From assembly GCA_002339085.1 (NCBI GenBank), contig DDDX01000002.1, positions 1 through 43,129 of the forward strand: a stretch of DNA of 43,129 nucleotides, in the 5' to 3' direction. The notes beneath the pieces are model-generated. The model saw nothing but the letters and a program-made list of their open reading frames with translations, was not told the origin of the DNA and made no database searches. Source of the stretch: Cellvibrionales bacterium UBA1969 (GTDB lineage: Bacteria > Pseudomonadota > Gammaproteobacteria > Pseudomonadales > UBA7434). The translations under genes were made by a program, and so were the position numbers. Shown piece by piece: positions 1 to 9,307 of the stretch. How positions within the stretch are numbered: the first letter of the stretch is position 1; each line of letters begins with the position of its first letter.

Positions 1-698
1 AGTTTAAGCGCTTGATCGGCTTGCTGGTTTTTTTGCAGTAGTACCGCGAGGCTAAAAGTGAGTTCAAAGTGCTTGGGATGCTTTTTAACGAGATCCTGCA
101 TGGCGTTAATTAACTGGATTAGTTGTGTGTCGCCGACGGCTAAGTTTAATTGATTAAGGCGGTTGAAGCTGCCCTCATTTTCTGTCTCAAGGTACTTAGC
201 TAAGATGGACAGGCCATGCAGGGCATCGCCTGATTGAATGAGTAAGTCAGCAAAAATATTACCGGCATTCAGTTCTTCTGGTGAAAGTTGATGCCATAGT
301 TGTGCCGCAGATAAGGCAGCTTTTATATTATTTGCATAGATGGCTAATCTTGTGGCATAGGCAGTAATGTCCGGGTCTTGGGTCGCATAAGCTTCATGCA
401 GGTATTTGTCAGTAGCTAAACGTAAGTTTTGATCATAAATTGCGAATTCAGCGATCAATAAGTTGAGAAGTGTCTGTTCGTCAAAAGGCTGATTCGGTTC
501 ATTTTCAGAACTTATGTCCTGCACAATAAGGGCTGCGGGCGATGGTTTTTGATCTACCTTTATCTCGGGCTCATTTAGCGTCATTATTGAGCTACAAGCG
601 CTTAGGGCCATGACGAGTATCAAGCCATAAAGGCTAAACATGATTCCTCTGGCCCATTGGTCAAGTTGGGCGGAGGGTAAGGAGCGATTTGTCTGCAT
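1..698 (-). CDS. TPR-containing outer-membrane lipoprotein, partial (C-terminus beyond window)
   Basis: An open minus-strand frame runs from ATG at 698 to the window edge without a stop (about 232 codons seen). The N-terminus has a hydrophobic stretch ending in a lipobox, LSAC, so a lipoprotein is predicted. The rest is helical and rich in Ala, Leu and Gln, like degenerate tetratricopeptide repeats. It is divergent from hemA. In Pseudomonas a TPR lipoprotein gene next to lolB occupies this place, so the family is inferred partly from context. An in-frame ATG at 641 has a better Shine-Dalgarno (AGAGGA) but would leave a signal peptide with no basic n-region. The start is therefore uncertain. 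Confidence 0.7.
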   Translation of the reverse strand, partial: MQTNRSLPSAQLDQWARGIMFSLYGLILVMALSACSSIMTLNEPEIKVDQKPSPAALIVQDISSENEPNQPFDEQTLLNLLIAEFAIYDQNLRLATDKYLHEAYATQDPDITAYATRLAIYANNIKAALSAAQLWHQLSPEELNAGNIFADLLIQSGDALHGLSILAKYLETENEGSFNRLNQLNLAVGDTQLIQLINAMQDLVKKHPKHFELTFSLAVLLQKNQQADQALK

Positions 699-1069
699 AG
701 TTCGATCTTTTTTGTCTCGGGCTTTACTGATACGATGCCCTTTTTTATGGTTGTCATAGCACTTATCACGGCCAATCTCCATGTTCCGGGCTGACAGGCG
801 CTTATTGAGACAACTGAACGTCAATAATCGCATAGAATACCCAACAATCCTAGAACTTGGGTTAAGGTATTGAAAGTATGCACATTCTGGTTTTACATTT
901 GCTAAAATATACACTTTATGTCGTCGAAAAGCATGGTTGCGCAGAATAAGCAATCAGTTGCAATGGTGTGTACATTTCATATTGGGTAATGATGACAATA
1001 ATGCCACTTCGTATTTTCTTTCGGCGGCGGTCTATTGAGTGGTTTTAGGCTTTGAGTACTGAGTAATCT
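699..1069. promoter_or_regulatory. Divergent intergenic region between TPR lipoprotein gene and hemA
   Basis: These 371 bases must hold the promoters of both hemA and the lipoprotein gene. The half nearest hemA is AT-rich (about 880-960). I see no clean sigma-70 pair, no riboswitch fold and no convincing small ORF. Confidence 0.4.
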
Positions 1070-2413
1070 ATGCGGCTATTGGTTATAGGTATCAATCATT
1101 CGACAGCGAGTCTTGAGCTACGTGAGCGGCTTGCATTTACGCCTGATCAACTCGCGCCTGCATTGCGGAGCCTAAATAATCATTTAAGCTCATATGATGA
1201 GTCATCCAATCCTGAAGCGGTTAAAAGTGAAGCAGTTATTATCTCAACCTGTAACCGCACCGAGTTAGTGATGAGCGCCTCATCGTCTGAGCAGTATGTG
1301 CTTAGTTGGTTGTCTGGTATCAAGCTTATTGATCATGATGATTTTTCTAAACATGTTTATCGTTATGAGGCCGAGGATGCTGTTAAGCACCTGATCAAAG
1401 TGGCAGGTGGTTTAGATTCGATGATTTTAGGTGAGCCTCAGATTTTTGGTCAGATGAAGTCTGCCTATGCCGTGTCGCGAGGCCTCTGCGCTATTAATAC
1501 TGAGTTAGAAGCTGTGTTTCAGCATGTTTTTGCTGTCGCGAAAAAAGTTCGTAGTGACACCGCTATTGGTGAAAATCCAGTGTCAGTCGCTTATGCTGCT
1601 GTAAGTTTGGCGCAGAGGATCTTTGCTGATCTGTCATCGGTTTCGGTGCTATTGATTGGTGCCGGTGATACGATCGAATTAGTTGCTCAGCACCTGAAGC
1701 AATCCGGCGCTAAAAGATTAGTGGTGGCAAATCGTACCTTAGATCGGGCCCAAAGTCTTGCTGAGAGATTGGATGCTAAAGCTATTTTATTGTCTGATGT
1801 GCCTGAGAATTTAGCTCAGTTTGATATCATTATCAGTTCCACTGCTAGTCAGTTACCAGTACTGGGTAAGGGAGCTGTGGAGTCGGCTTTGAATGATCGA
1901 AAGCGACGACCTATGCTGTTGGTTGATATTGCTGTGCCACGGGATATAGAAAAAGAAGTCGCTCAACTGTCAGATATTTATTTATACACCGTTGATGATT
2001 TGCGCGATATCATTGATCATAATGTACGTTTGCGAGAAGCTGAAGTCGATAAGGCAGGGCAAATTATTGATCAAGGTGTCAAAGAATTTTTGGTTTGGCA
2101 GCGGAGTCGAGATGCAACTGATTTAGTCGTTTCATATCGAGCAGCTATTCAAAACCTCCACGACGAAGAATTAGACCGCGCTAAACAATTACTTGAAAAA
2201 GGAAAATCCCCAGAGTGGGCCTTGGAATCATTAGCTCGCTCATTGATTCAAAAAATCATGCATCAGCCAACGGTTGAGATGCGTAATGCGGCAGGGGTAG
2301 ACAATCAAGACCTACTTAATTCTGCTAAAGTCTTGTTCGGTCTCGATGATGAATTTGATAATAATAATCGCAATGAAAAAATAGCCAGTAGTCAGTCTAA
2401 TGATAATGATTAA
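1070..2413 (+). CDS. hemA: Glutamyl-tRNA reductase
   Basis: Catalyses NADPH-dependent reduction of glutamyl-tRNA(Glu) to glutamate-1-semialdehyde, the first committed step of C5-pathway tetrapyrrole synthesis in the cytoplasm. The protein is 447 residues, slightly longer than the usual 415-430. The catalytic cysteine motif STCNRTEL is present with Cys61. GEPQIFGQ lies at about 121-128. A Rossmann NADPH-binding segment (VLLIGAGDT) is near residue 195, followed by a helical dimerisation domain. The C-terminus carries an Asn/Asp-rich low-complexity tail. It is first in a likely operon with prfA and prmC, the standard gammaproteobacterial order. Confidence 0.97.
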   Translation: MRLLVIGINHSTASLELRERLAFTPDQLAPALRSLNNHLSSYDESSNPEAVKSEAVIISTCNRTELVMSASSSEQYVLSWLSGIKLIDHDDFSKHVYRYEAEDAVKHLIKVAGGLDSMILGEPQIFGQMKSAYAVSRGLCAINTELEAVFQHVFAVAKKVRSDTAIGENPVSVAYAAVSLAQRIFADLSSVSVLLIGAGDTIELVAQHLKQSGAKRLVVANRTLDRAQSLAERLDAKAILLSDVPENLAQFDIIISSTASQLPVLGKGAVESALNDRKRRPMLLVDIAVPRDIEKEVAQLSDIYLYTVDDLRDIIDHNVRLREAEVDKAGQIIDQGVKEFLVWQRSRDATDLVVSYRAAIQNLHDEELDRAKQLLEKGKSPEWALESLARSLIQKIMHQPTVEMRNAAGVDNQDLLNSAKVLFGLDDEFDNNNRNEKIASSQSNDND

Positions 2414-2485
2414 GTCTTAATTTAAAAAACTTAGCCATTATTGTTCGAACAATTGATTGCTTCATAGATATAGAGAAAGTCTTGG

Positions 2486-3571
2486 ATGAAAGAGAGTTTA
2501 TTAATTAAGTTAGACGTGATCAGCGATCGTTATGGCGAGTTAAGTGCTTTATTGAGTGATCAAGAAATTATTTCGGATCAAAAAAAGTTCCGTGCTTTGT
2601 CGCAAGAGTATGCTGAAATAGAGCCCGTGGTAAAGTGTTTCCAAGCTTACCGACATGCTGAAGCCGATATTGATGAGGCAGAGAGTTTACTGAAGGATGA
2701 AGATCCTGATATGCGAGAGATGGCATCAGAAGCTATGGCGGTGGCCAAGCAGGCGATCGAGACTCTATCGGCTGATTTGCAGCGACTGTTATTGCCACGC
2801 GACCCTAATGATAAAAACAATGTATTTTTAGAGGTAAGGGCGGGTACTGGGGGTGATGAAGCGGCTATTTTCGCTGGTGATTTATTTCGAATGTATTGCC
2901 GTTATGCCGAGGCCCGCGGTTGGAAGGTTGAGGTGCTAAATGAGCGCTTAGGTGAGCATGGTGGCTATAAAGAAGTGATTTCTCGCGTCATTGGTCAAGA
3001 GGTTTATGGTCATTTGAAATTTGAATCGGGGGCCCACAGAGTGCAACGGGTGCCTGAAACTGAATCGCAGGGGCGGGTGCACACATCAGCCTGTACGGTA
3101 GCGGTTATGCCAGAAGCTGATGCGCTCGAAGAAATTGAAATTAATAAAGCCGACTTGCGAATTGATACGTTTCGCGCATCGGGCTCAGGTGGTCAGCACG
3201 TCAATAAGACCGACTCGGCGATCCGTATTACGCATCTTCCTTCTGGTGTTGTGGTTGAATGCCAAGATGAACGCTCTCAGCATAAAAACAAAGCCAGAGC
3301 GATGTCACTGTTGCAGGCACGATTAATGAATTCGGCACGCAGTGAAGCCGAACAAGCGCAAGCCAGTGAGCGAAGAAATTTAGTCGGCAGTGGCGATCGT
3401 TCCGAGCGGATTAGAACTTATAATTTTCCTCAGGGTCGCTTAACTGATCATAGAATTAATTTAACGCTCTATAAATTAAATGAGATTATTGAAGGTCAGC
3501 TAGATGAAGTAGTTCAGCCCTTAATCAATGAATATCAAGCCGATTTGCTAGCAGAGCTTGGCGGTAGTTAG
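2486..3571 (+). CDS. prfA: Peptide chain release factor 1
   Basis: Recognises UAA and UAG stop codons and triggers peptidyl-tRNA hydrolysis on the ribosome. The protein is 361 residues, the usual RF1 length. The catalytic GGQ motif is at 235-237 within GSGGQHVNKTDSAIR. The codon-recognition tripeptide is PET at 190-192, a normal variant of the RF1 PxT motif (PAT in E. coli), which separates it from RF2. The GGQ glutamine is the substrate of PrmC, encoded immediately downstream. It starts 72 bp after hemA. Confidence 0.97.
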   Translation: MKESLLIKLDVISDRYGELSALLSDQEIISDQKKFRALSQEYAEIEPVVKCFQAYRHAEADIDEAESLLKDEDPDMREMASEAMAVAKQAIETLSADLQRLLLPRDPNDKNNVFLEVRAGTGGDEAAIFAGDLFRMYCRYAEARGWKVEVLNERLGEHGGYKEVISRVIGQEVYGHLKFESGAHRVQRVPETESQGRVHTSACTVAVMPEADALEEIEINKADLRIDTFRASGSGGQHVNKTDSAIRITHLPSGVVVECQDERSQHKNKARAMSLLQARLMNSARSEAEQAQASERRNLVGSGDRSERIRTYNFPQGRLTDHRINLTLYKLNEIIEGQLDEVVQPLINEYQADLLAELGGS

Positions 3572-3632
3572 TTTTACTATTTACCGCCAGCTGTTAGTGA
3601 ATAGGGTTGCGCTGTAATATCCGGAAGCTAAT

Positions 3633-4481
3633 GTGCGTATCGATCAGTTTATTTACCATAGCAGTCAATTAATTGAGTCCTCTAAAGCCGGTGATAGCGC
3701 CCGCCTAGACGCCGAGTTATTGCTGGCAGAAGTGCTGAATAAGTCACGCAGTTATTTCTATTCTCACCCTGAATACTTACTCAGCGATAAGCAACTAGAA
3801 ATGGCGCAGCGTTTGGTTGAGTTGCGTTGTCAGGGTCGTCCGATTGCCTATTTGCAGGGCCAGAAAGAATTCTGGTCGCTGAGTTTGGCAGTGAATAAGG
3901 GTGTGCTCATACCGCGGCCCGAAACTGAAATGTTGGTTGAGTTTGCGTTACGGTTAGATTTGCCTGCCAATGCCAGCGTAGTCGATTTAGGTACTGGCAG
4001 TGGCGCCATCGCTTTGGCTTTAGCGAGTGAAAAAAAATCTTGGCAGATTACCGCCGTAGAAAACATAGATGCTGCATTAAAGGTTGCGAAGCACAATATT
4101 GAAACGGCTGCGGGTAAAGATTTTTCTTCATTATATTTGATTCAGGCCAATTGGTTATCGGCATTCGCCGAGCATAGTTTTGATCTTGTCATCGCCAATC
4201 CACCTTACATCGATTATGATGATCCCCACCTTAAACAAGGCGATGTTCGATTTGAACCTTCGACAGCGCTAGTTAGCAATGAGCAGGGTTTAGCGGATAT
4301 TAAGTCTATCGCCTTACAATCGATTCACTGTTTGCGACCAGGTGGTTACCTCATTATTGAGCATGGCTGTGACCAGTCTCAACAGGTTAAAGAAATACTC
4401 AATAAAAATGATTTTATTGGAGCGCAGTGCCACCGTGATTTGTCGGATAATTTTCGTTTTGTTAGTGCAATTAAAAAGTAG
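3633..4481 (+). CDS. prmC: Release factor glutamine N5-methyltransferase
   Basis: SAM-dependent enzyme that methylates the GGQ glutamine of RF1 and RF2, increasing termination efficiency. The protein is 282 residues. An N-terminal helical RF-binding domain precedes a class I methyltransferase fold with SAM-binding DLGTGSG at 118-124 and the catalytic NPPY at 189-192. PRPETE at about 94-99 is also typical. The frame opens with GTG at 3633. An overlapping ATG two bases upstream is in another frame. It ends the hemA-prfA-prmC run and converges on the receiver gene. Confidence 0.96.
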   Translation: MRIDQFIYHSSQLIESSKAGDSARLDAELLLAEVLNKSRSYFYSHPEYLLSDKQLEMAQRLVELRCQGRPIAYLQGQKEFWSLSLAVNKGVLIPRPETEMLVEFALRLDLPANASVVDLGTGSGAIALALASEKKSWQITAVENIDAALKVAKHNIETAAGKDFSSLYLIQANWLSAFAEHSFDLVIANPPYIDYDDPHLKQGDVRFEPSTALVSNEQGLADIKSIALQSIHCLRPGGYLIIEHGCDQSQQVKEILNKNDFIGAQCHRDLSDNFRFVSAIKK

Positions 4482-4524
4482 GGCGTGAAGCTTTTTGAGC
4501 GGATGAATCTGCATGATTGATGGG

Positions 4525-4956
4525 CTAGTGAATGCTGGCGACATCATTAATAAATCGTTCAACCGTAGCGACTAATTCAGCCAGATTAAAAGGGGCTATA
4601 AAGACGGCATTGGCGCCACTTTGAGCAGCCATTAGGGTGACGTTATCGGCGGTTAAATTGACTAGTTCAAGAGACTCTTTATTCATCACAGCAATGATGT
4701 GTAAGCCGCGGTATTTCTCTCGAAGCTCTTCAATTAATGAAAGCCCATCCATATCATTCAGCATTAAATCAACGATCACCACCTGACATTGGTGGGCAAT
4801 TTCAAGGCATTTTGAAGCGTTTTTTAAGCTCTGTAAGTGATAGTCATCCGTGTCTAGCACTGATTTAAGAATATGCTGTAGCTGATGATTGTTGGATGCA
4901 AACGTAAGGTTTATCGGGCTTTTACCTGAAAGGGTTTTATCTTTTGGAATATTCAT
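4525..4956 (-). CDS. Degenerate response-regulator receiver protein (single domain)
   Basis: A 143-residue protein with a stand-alone receiver fold and no output domain. The likely phosphoacceptor Asp63 is kept in VIVDLMLNDMDG. Other signature residues are missing: the acidic pair after strand 1 is replaced (NLTFASNN), the switch Thr/Ser is Met91, and the conserved Lys before Pro-Phe is Ala121 (IAPF). It may therefore be a pseudo-receiver working without standard phosphotransfer. ATG at 4956 is preferred because of an upstream AAGGGCC. Starts further upstream would run into the preceding gene. It lies 49 bp downstream of the PAS sensor and is probably co-transcribed with it. Confidence 0.75.
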   Translation of the reverse strand: MNIPKDKTLSGKSPINLTFASNNHQLQHILKSVLDTDDYHLQSLKNASKCLEIAHQCQVVIVDLMLNDMDGLSLIEELREKYRGLHIIAVMNKESLELVNLTADNVTLMAAQSGANAVFIAPFNLAELVATVERFINDVASIH

Positions 4957-5005
4957 TAATTGGCCCTTTGTAATGAGGGCATATTTTAAAGTGAAATGGA
5001 TGGAT

Positions 5006-7576
5006 CTACAACCTTGATAAACTGCTAAGCTCTTCATTTGATCGATTTTTTTGATCAGATTTTCCATCGCCTCCTGATTGTTCGGTAATTCGTTCAAATA
5101 ATAACTGTAAGCTTATTGCTTTTGATTGAGATTCTAATGTGACATGGCCGTTATTGTCATGGGTTAAGTCAATGACGTTTTGGTTATTGCCGGATTTTGT
5201 AGGTTGATTATTAGCGGAGGCCAGTATTTTCTTCAGATTAGCAGGGTCGATATTGTCACTCGGTGTAGTGACCGATAACACTAAGTATTCGCCATTTAAC
5301 TCACTGCCACAACTGGCGCATTTTTTATTTTCAAAGCGCCGATTCGATAAGGCTAATAATATTTCTCCAGCGTCTGACGGGCCATTGCTGTTTGTGGCAT
5401 TGTCGCGGGCACTGACTAGTAATTGCATCACTAAGCGCTGAAATTGCGCTGGTGAAACCATTGCCCGGCCATAGCTATTTTCTATATCAGTATGAAATTT
5501 CAACGAGCTTGGCAAGGTCGGTTGAAGCATCTGCACCATATCTCTAACTAACGGTTTTAGCTCTACGGCGACTAATTGTTTTTGAGAATTTGATTCGGAA
5601 GAGGCCTCTAAAACTAGCGATAAAGCTTTTTCACTGGCATTAACTATTTGGTTCAGGTAGTCGATAACACGTTGCTCGCGACCAGGTTTTTTTTGAGCGA
5701 CGACCATTTCAGTATAACTAATAATATTTTTTATAATCGCCTTAAAATCTTGGCCAATAGCTCCGCTCGGTTCAGGTAAAGTTTTAGAGGTAAGGATTTC
5801 AGGCGTTATTTGACTTATCGAATCGGTTGAAGGTATCGGTGCTGAGTCGGATGCAACCGGTTCTTCAATAACAAAGCCAAATGATGCTATCGATTCAACC
5901 TTGTTTGCGCTATGACTTTTAATTGCAAACTTATGCCAATGAATATTTACGGTTTGGCCATTAATCGTATCGCTATAGGTCAATTGAGCTTCGCCACCTT
6001 CGCTGAATAACTGGCTGTCTTGCTGAATAATTTTTTCAAGCGTTAAGCCAGAGAAAATGTCGTCATCACCACGACCAGCGATCACTTCTGCGCGGACATT
6101 AAAAACCTCACAAAAGGTTCTATTGACTCGTTGATAACGTCCCTCAGCATCTTTTTGACAAAAAATAATGGGTGCATCATTAATAGTATCGGTCAGCGTG
6201 TCGTGATTTTTGAGCAGTTCTTGGTAGGCTTGTCGTGCTGCGGTTGCATCAAAAGCCGCCCAAACGACTTGTCTGGAGATACCAAGATCGCCGCGCATTT
6301 TTGTGATAAAGGTATCGAACCAACGTGTTCCATTAGCTGTTGCGTAGGCAATAGTTTGCTGATGGGCTTTGCCAGTATTGAGTGTCTTGTTAATGGCTTC
6401 GACATAATTATCAAATGAATCAATGCCAAATAGTTCGTTCAGAGTTTGTCCCTGCTGTGCTTCAGGAAAGAAGTGCGTGCTGGAGCGGTCACTGTTTATC
6501 GTTTTAACAATGTGGCCTTTATGATCGAGAATAAGGCACATCATTGGCAGCGATTCAGTAATATCCTGCCACTCTTTTTTAACCATCGCAGTATTGATTG
6601 TCGGACTGATATTATCAAAGCCTGAATGAGCAGGGCTGTTGTTATGGGTTGCCGTTGGTTTTATATCAGCACTCATACGGATTTGACTACTGATGCCAAT
6701 CACCCGACCCTGGCCGTTTTCTTTAATTTGAATCTCTGAAATGTGAATTGGATAGATTTGCCCGGTAGTCGATTTAATGGTGCAGTGTATTTCTTGAGTA
6801 ATCGATAAGAAATCTTGAGCGCGCGTTAGCATAGTATCAAATTGCTTGGCCCCCTCTTCATCTAATAAGGCTAACCATTCTGCTATGGAAAGTATTGCGT
6901 CAGGCTCTTCAGCGATAAGGGTACTTTCATTCTGGCTGAGATGAATACGATGACTTTCGAGATCAATACTGAGTAAGTGAAGTTGATTACTGGTGGTATT
7001 TACCGCAGTGCTCTCGATATGTTGCTCGGATACTTGATGCGGTTCTGCAATAACGGTTTGTTGTTCCGTTCTAATAGATCCTGCTAGCGGCTGACTGTTT
7101 GAATCATTTGTCGATTGTGGCCTATTGCTGATAGTTGAATTGCTATCAACCATTTGATGGCTCTTAAAGTAGCTACTCAGTCGTTTTAGCGACATTTCAG
7201 AGCTCAATAAAAAATCTTTAACACCAAGCGAAGCACATTCGGCTAATTGATTCAGATCATCATTGAGGTATTGTTCATCCAATAGAAGGACGATGGGTAT
7301 CAAAAAATCACCCTGGTTGAGCTGTGCGAGTGTTTCTAATAAACCAGTAAATTGGCCGTTGGCACAATGTCGATCAATTAAAATTAAATCGGCCGATAGT
7401 GCGAGATGAGCCTCAGAAAAATGCGAGTTGATGACGGTTAGATCAACCCTTGCTTCATTATAGAGGGCAAAGATATATTCGATTAATGCAACCGTGCGGG
7501 TATCATCGCTGAGCAATGCTACCTGCCGAGTTTCACTGCCATGGTTTTCACGCCTTGTTTGAGCGGTTGAAGCCAT
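5006..7576 (-). CDS. Multi-PAS sensor protein with receiver-like N-terminus and degenerate histidine-kinase core
   Basis: An 856-residue protein when read from ATG at 7576; no transmembrane segment is evident, so it is probably cytoplasmic. A receiver-like domain spans about 17-141, with DD at 24-25 and Asp68 in LILIDRHC. PAS-like segments follow at about 200-300, 335-445 and 460-570. The C-terminal region resembles a HisKA/HATPase core at about 605-785, but the H-box reads AIGQDFKAII with Gln609 where His is expected. The N-box reads LLVSARDN with Ser for Asn (residue 722), and the DxGxG ATP box is not recognisable. A CASCG pair (Cys753, Cys756) sits where related kinases have one. It is likely a pseudokinase. 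No known gene name. In-frame upstream extension uses only a TTG. Confidence 0.7.
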   Translation of the reverse strand: MASTAQTRRENHGSETRQVALLSDDTRTVALIEYIFALYNEARVDLTVINSHFSEAHLALSADLILIDRHCANGQFTGLLETLAQLNQGDFLIPIVLLLDEQYLNDDLNQLAECASLGVKDFLLSSEMSLKRLSSYFKSHQMVDSNSTISNRPQSTNDSNSQPLAGSIRTEQQTVIAEPHQVSEQHIESTAVNTTSNQLHLLSIDLESHRIHLSQNESTLIAEEPDAILSIAEWLALLDEEGAKQFDTMLTRAQDFLSITQEIHCTIKSTTGQIYPIHISEIQIKENGQGRVIGISSQIRMSADIKPTATHNNSPAHSGFDNISPTINTAMVKKEWQDITESLPMMCLILDHKGHIVKTINSDRSSTHFFPEAQQGQTLNELFGIDSFDNYVEAINKTLNTGKAHQQTIAYATANGTRWFDTFITKMRGDLGISRQVVWAAFDATAARQAYQELLKNHDTLTDTINDAPIIFCQKDAEGRYQRVNRTFCEVFNVRAEVIAGRGDDDIFSGLTLEKIIQQDSQLFSEGGEAQLTYSDTINGQTVNIHWHKFAIKSHSANKVESIASFGFVIEEPVASDSAPIPSTDSISQITPEILTSKTLPEPSGAIGQDFKAIIKNIISYTEMVVAQKKPGREQRVIDYLNQIVNASEKALSLVLEASSESNSQKQLVAVELKPLVRDMVQMLQPTLPSSLKFHTDIENSYGRAMVSPAQFQRLVMQLLVSARDNATNSNGPSDAGEILLALSNRRFENKKCASCGSELNGEYLVLSVTTPSDNIDPANLKKILASANNQPTKSGNNQNVIDLTHDNNGHVTLESQSKAISLQLLFERITEQSGGDGKSDQKNRSNEELSSLSRL

Positions 7577-7941
7577 AATGACGATCTGCCACCAATAAAT
7601 GCAATAAAGATAGGATTTTACTATTTTAGCTTTTTTGTATGCTAATTGACCACCCTGACCAGCCTGATTTTTCAATAATTTAGACAATTTTTTGAAAACA
7701 AAGTTAAAAAAACCGACATTTACGCCCTTAGACCGCAATTTGAAGCCACATTGTCTTTAACAAACCTTAGCGAGGGCTTTAAAAGGCGTTTAAATTGTCA
7801 ATTATAAGCCATTTTAGGGATTCTTTAGAGAACAGCGGCAATATCGCATACAATGCGCGCAACATATTGCTAACACAATGTCATGAAAAACACGATGATT
7901 GTGGGTTTTGACCGTGAAGTTATTCGTTGAGGAAGTATATT

Positions 7942-9294
7942 TTGTTCAGTAAGTGGTTTGAAAAAAAAGACACAGCATCGTCAGCTGCCGACAATTTGCC
8001 AGCAACTCAAAGCATCAGTCGTGCTGATACCGCTGACTTTGAGCAACGGCCAGCTAAGAAATCACGACCACGGCGAAAAAAACAGGTGGCTAAATCGCAA
8101 TGGTCGTTAGCACAATTTCAAGTTCCTAAAAAAGAAGGTCAATCACGCTTTCATGATTTAGAGTTGCCGCTTTCAATTATGCACGCGATTGCCGATTTGG
8201 GTTTTGAATATTGCTCGCCTATTCAGCAAGCGGTGTTGCCCTATACACTTGACGGTTATGATGCGATCGGTAAGGCACAAACCGGTACCGGTAAAACGGC
8301 AGCTTTTCTTCTTACCGCCTTAAATGATTTGTTGAATAATCCTATTGAAGATGAACGGTTTATGGCTGAGCCTCGCGTTGTGGTTATTGCGCCGACTCGT
8401 GAGCTAGTCATGCAAATAGCGAAAGATGCACAAGATCTATCAAAATATACTGATCTCAATGTTGAAATGTTGATAGGTGGCGTTGATTATGCAGGTCAAT
8501 TGAAAAGAATACAGTCTCGTATTGTTGACATTGTGGTTGCTACTCCGGGCCGATTGATTGATTTCTTAACCCGTAATGATCTTAAACTTGATCAAGTTGA
8601 AATTTTAGTGATTGATGAAGCCGATCGCATGCTTGATATGGGTTTTATCCCACAAGTAAGGCGTATCGTTAGGGCTTGTCCGGCTAAGCAAAATCGTCAA
8701 ACCTTGCTGTTTAGCGCCACATTTACCGACGATGTGTTACGACTCACCGAGCAGTGGACTATTGATCCAGTTAAGATAGAGATGGGGCCTGATCGAGTCG
8801 CGGCAGATACAGTGAAACAAAAAGTCTATATGATTGCGGCTGAAGACAAATTCACTGTGCTAAAAAATATTTTAAGTTCGGACGAAGTGAGCAGTGCTAT
8901 TGTGTTTGCTAATCGACGTGATCAAACTCGCTGGTTATATGAGCGGCTTAGCAAAACGCCAGTGACTTGCGGCATGTTATCGGGCGAAGTTGCTCAGCAA
9001 AAAAGAACCTCAACATTAAAGCGCTTCAAAGAAGGCAAAATAAAAGTATTGGTCGCTACCGATGTGGCCGGCCGTGGTATCCATGTGAATGGAATCAGTC
9101 ATGTCATTAATTATAACTTACCAGAAGATCCTGAAGATTATGTTCATCGTATCGGTCGAACTGGTAGAGCAGGTGAGACAGGCACATCCATCAGCTTGGC
9201 CTGTGAGGATGATGCATTTATGTTGCTTGATATTGAAGCTGCACTGGGCCAAAAGCTCGACTGTGAACAGCCTCCTTCAAGCCATACAGAATAA
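7942..9294 (+). CDS. rhlB: DEAD-box ATP-dependent RNA helicase RhlB
   Basis: ATP-dependent RNA helicase; in E. coli RhlB is part of the RNA degradosome. From TTG at 7942 the protein has 450 residues, with a basic linker at about 35-50. Helicase motifs appear in order: AQTGTGKT at 112-119, PTRELV, DEADRMLD from 225, SAT at 258-260 and HRIGRTGR near 400. The N-terminal extension, including WSLAQFQV, resembles the longer Pseudomonas-type RhlB. The start choice rests on the strong Shine-Dalgarno TGAGGAAG just upstream. A TTG at 7927 lies before that site. It is divergent from the PAS sensor. Confidence 0.88.
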   Translation: MFSKWFEKKDTASSAADNLPATQSISRADTADFEQRPAKKSRPRRKKQVAKSQWSLAQFQVPKKEGQSRFHDLELPLSIMHAIADLGFEYCSPIQQAVLPYTLDGYDAIGKAQTGTGKTAAFLLTALNDLLNNPIEDERFMAEPRVVVIAPTRELVMQIAKDAQDLSKYTDLNVEMLIGGVDYAGQLKRIQSRIVDIVVATPGRLIDFLTRNDLKLDQVEILVIDEADRMLDMGFIPQVRRIVRACPAKQNRQTLLFSATFTDDVLRLTEQWTIDPVKIEMGPDRVAADTVKQKVYMIAAEDKFTVLKNILSSDEVSSAIVFANRRDQTRWLYERLSKTPVTCGMLSGEVAQQKRTSTLKRFKEGKIKVLVATDVAGRGIHVNGISHVINYNLPEDPEDYVHRIGRTGRAGETGTSISLACEDDAFMLLDIEAALGQKLDCEQPPSSHTE

Positions 9295-9307
9295 GCATCC
9301 CAAAAGT

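Noticed and set aside
5150..5350. The CxxC in the PAS sensor (CASCG) as a zinc finger
   Set aside because: Only one cysteine pair is present. Related histidine kinases carry a similar pair in the ATPase domain, so it is not evidence of a separate zinc-binding domain.
7577..7738. N-terminal extension of the PAS sensor to an upstream TTG
   Set aside because: The added 54 residues are Lys- and aromatic-rich without domain character. ATG 7576 directly precedes the receiver-like domain.
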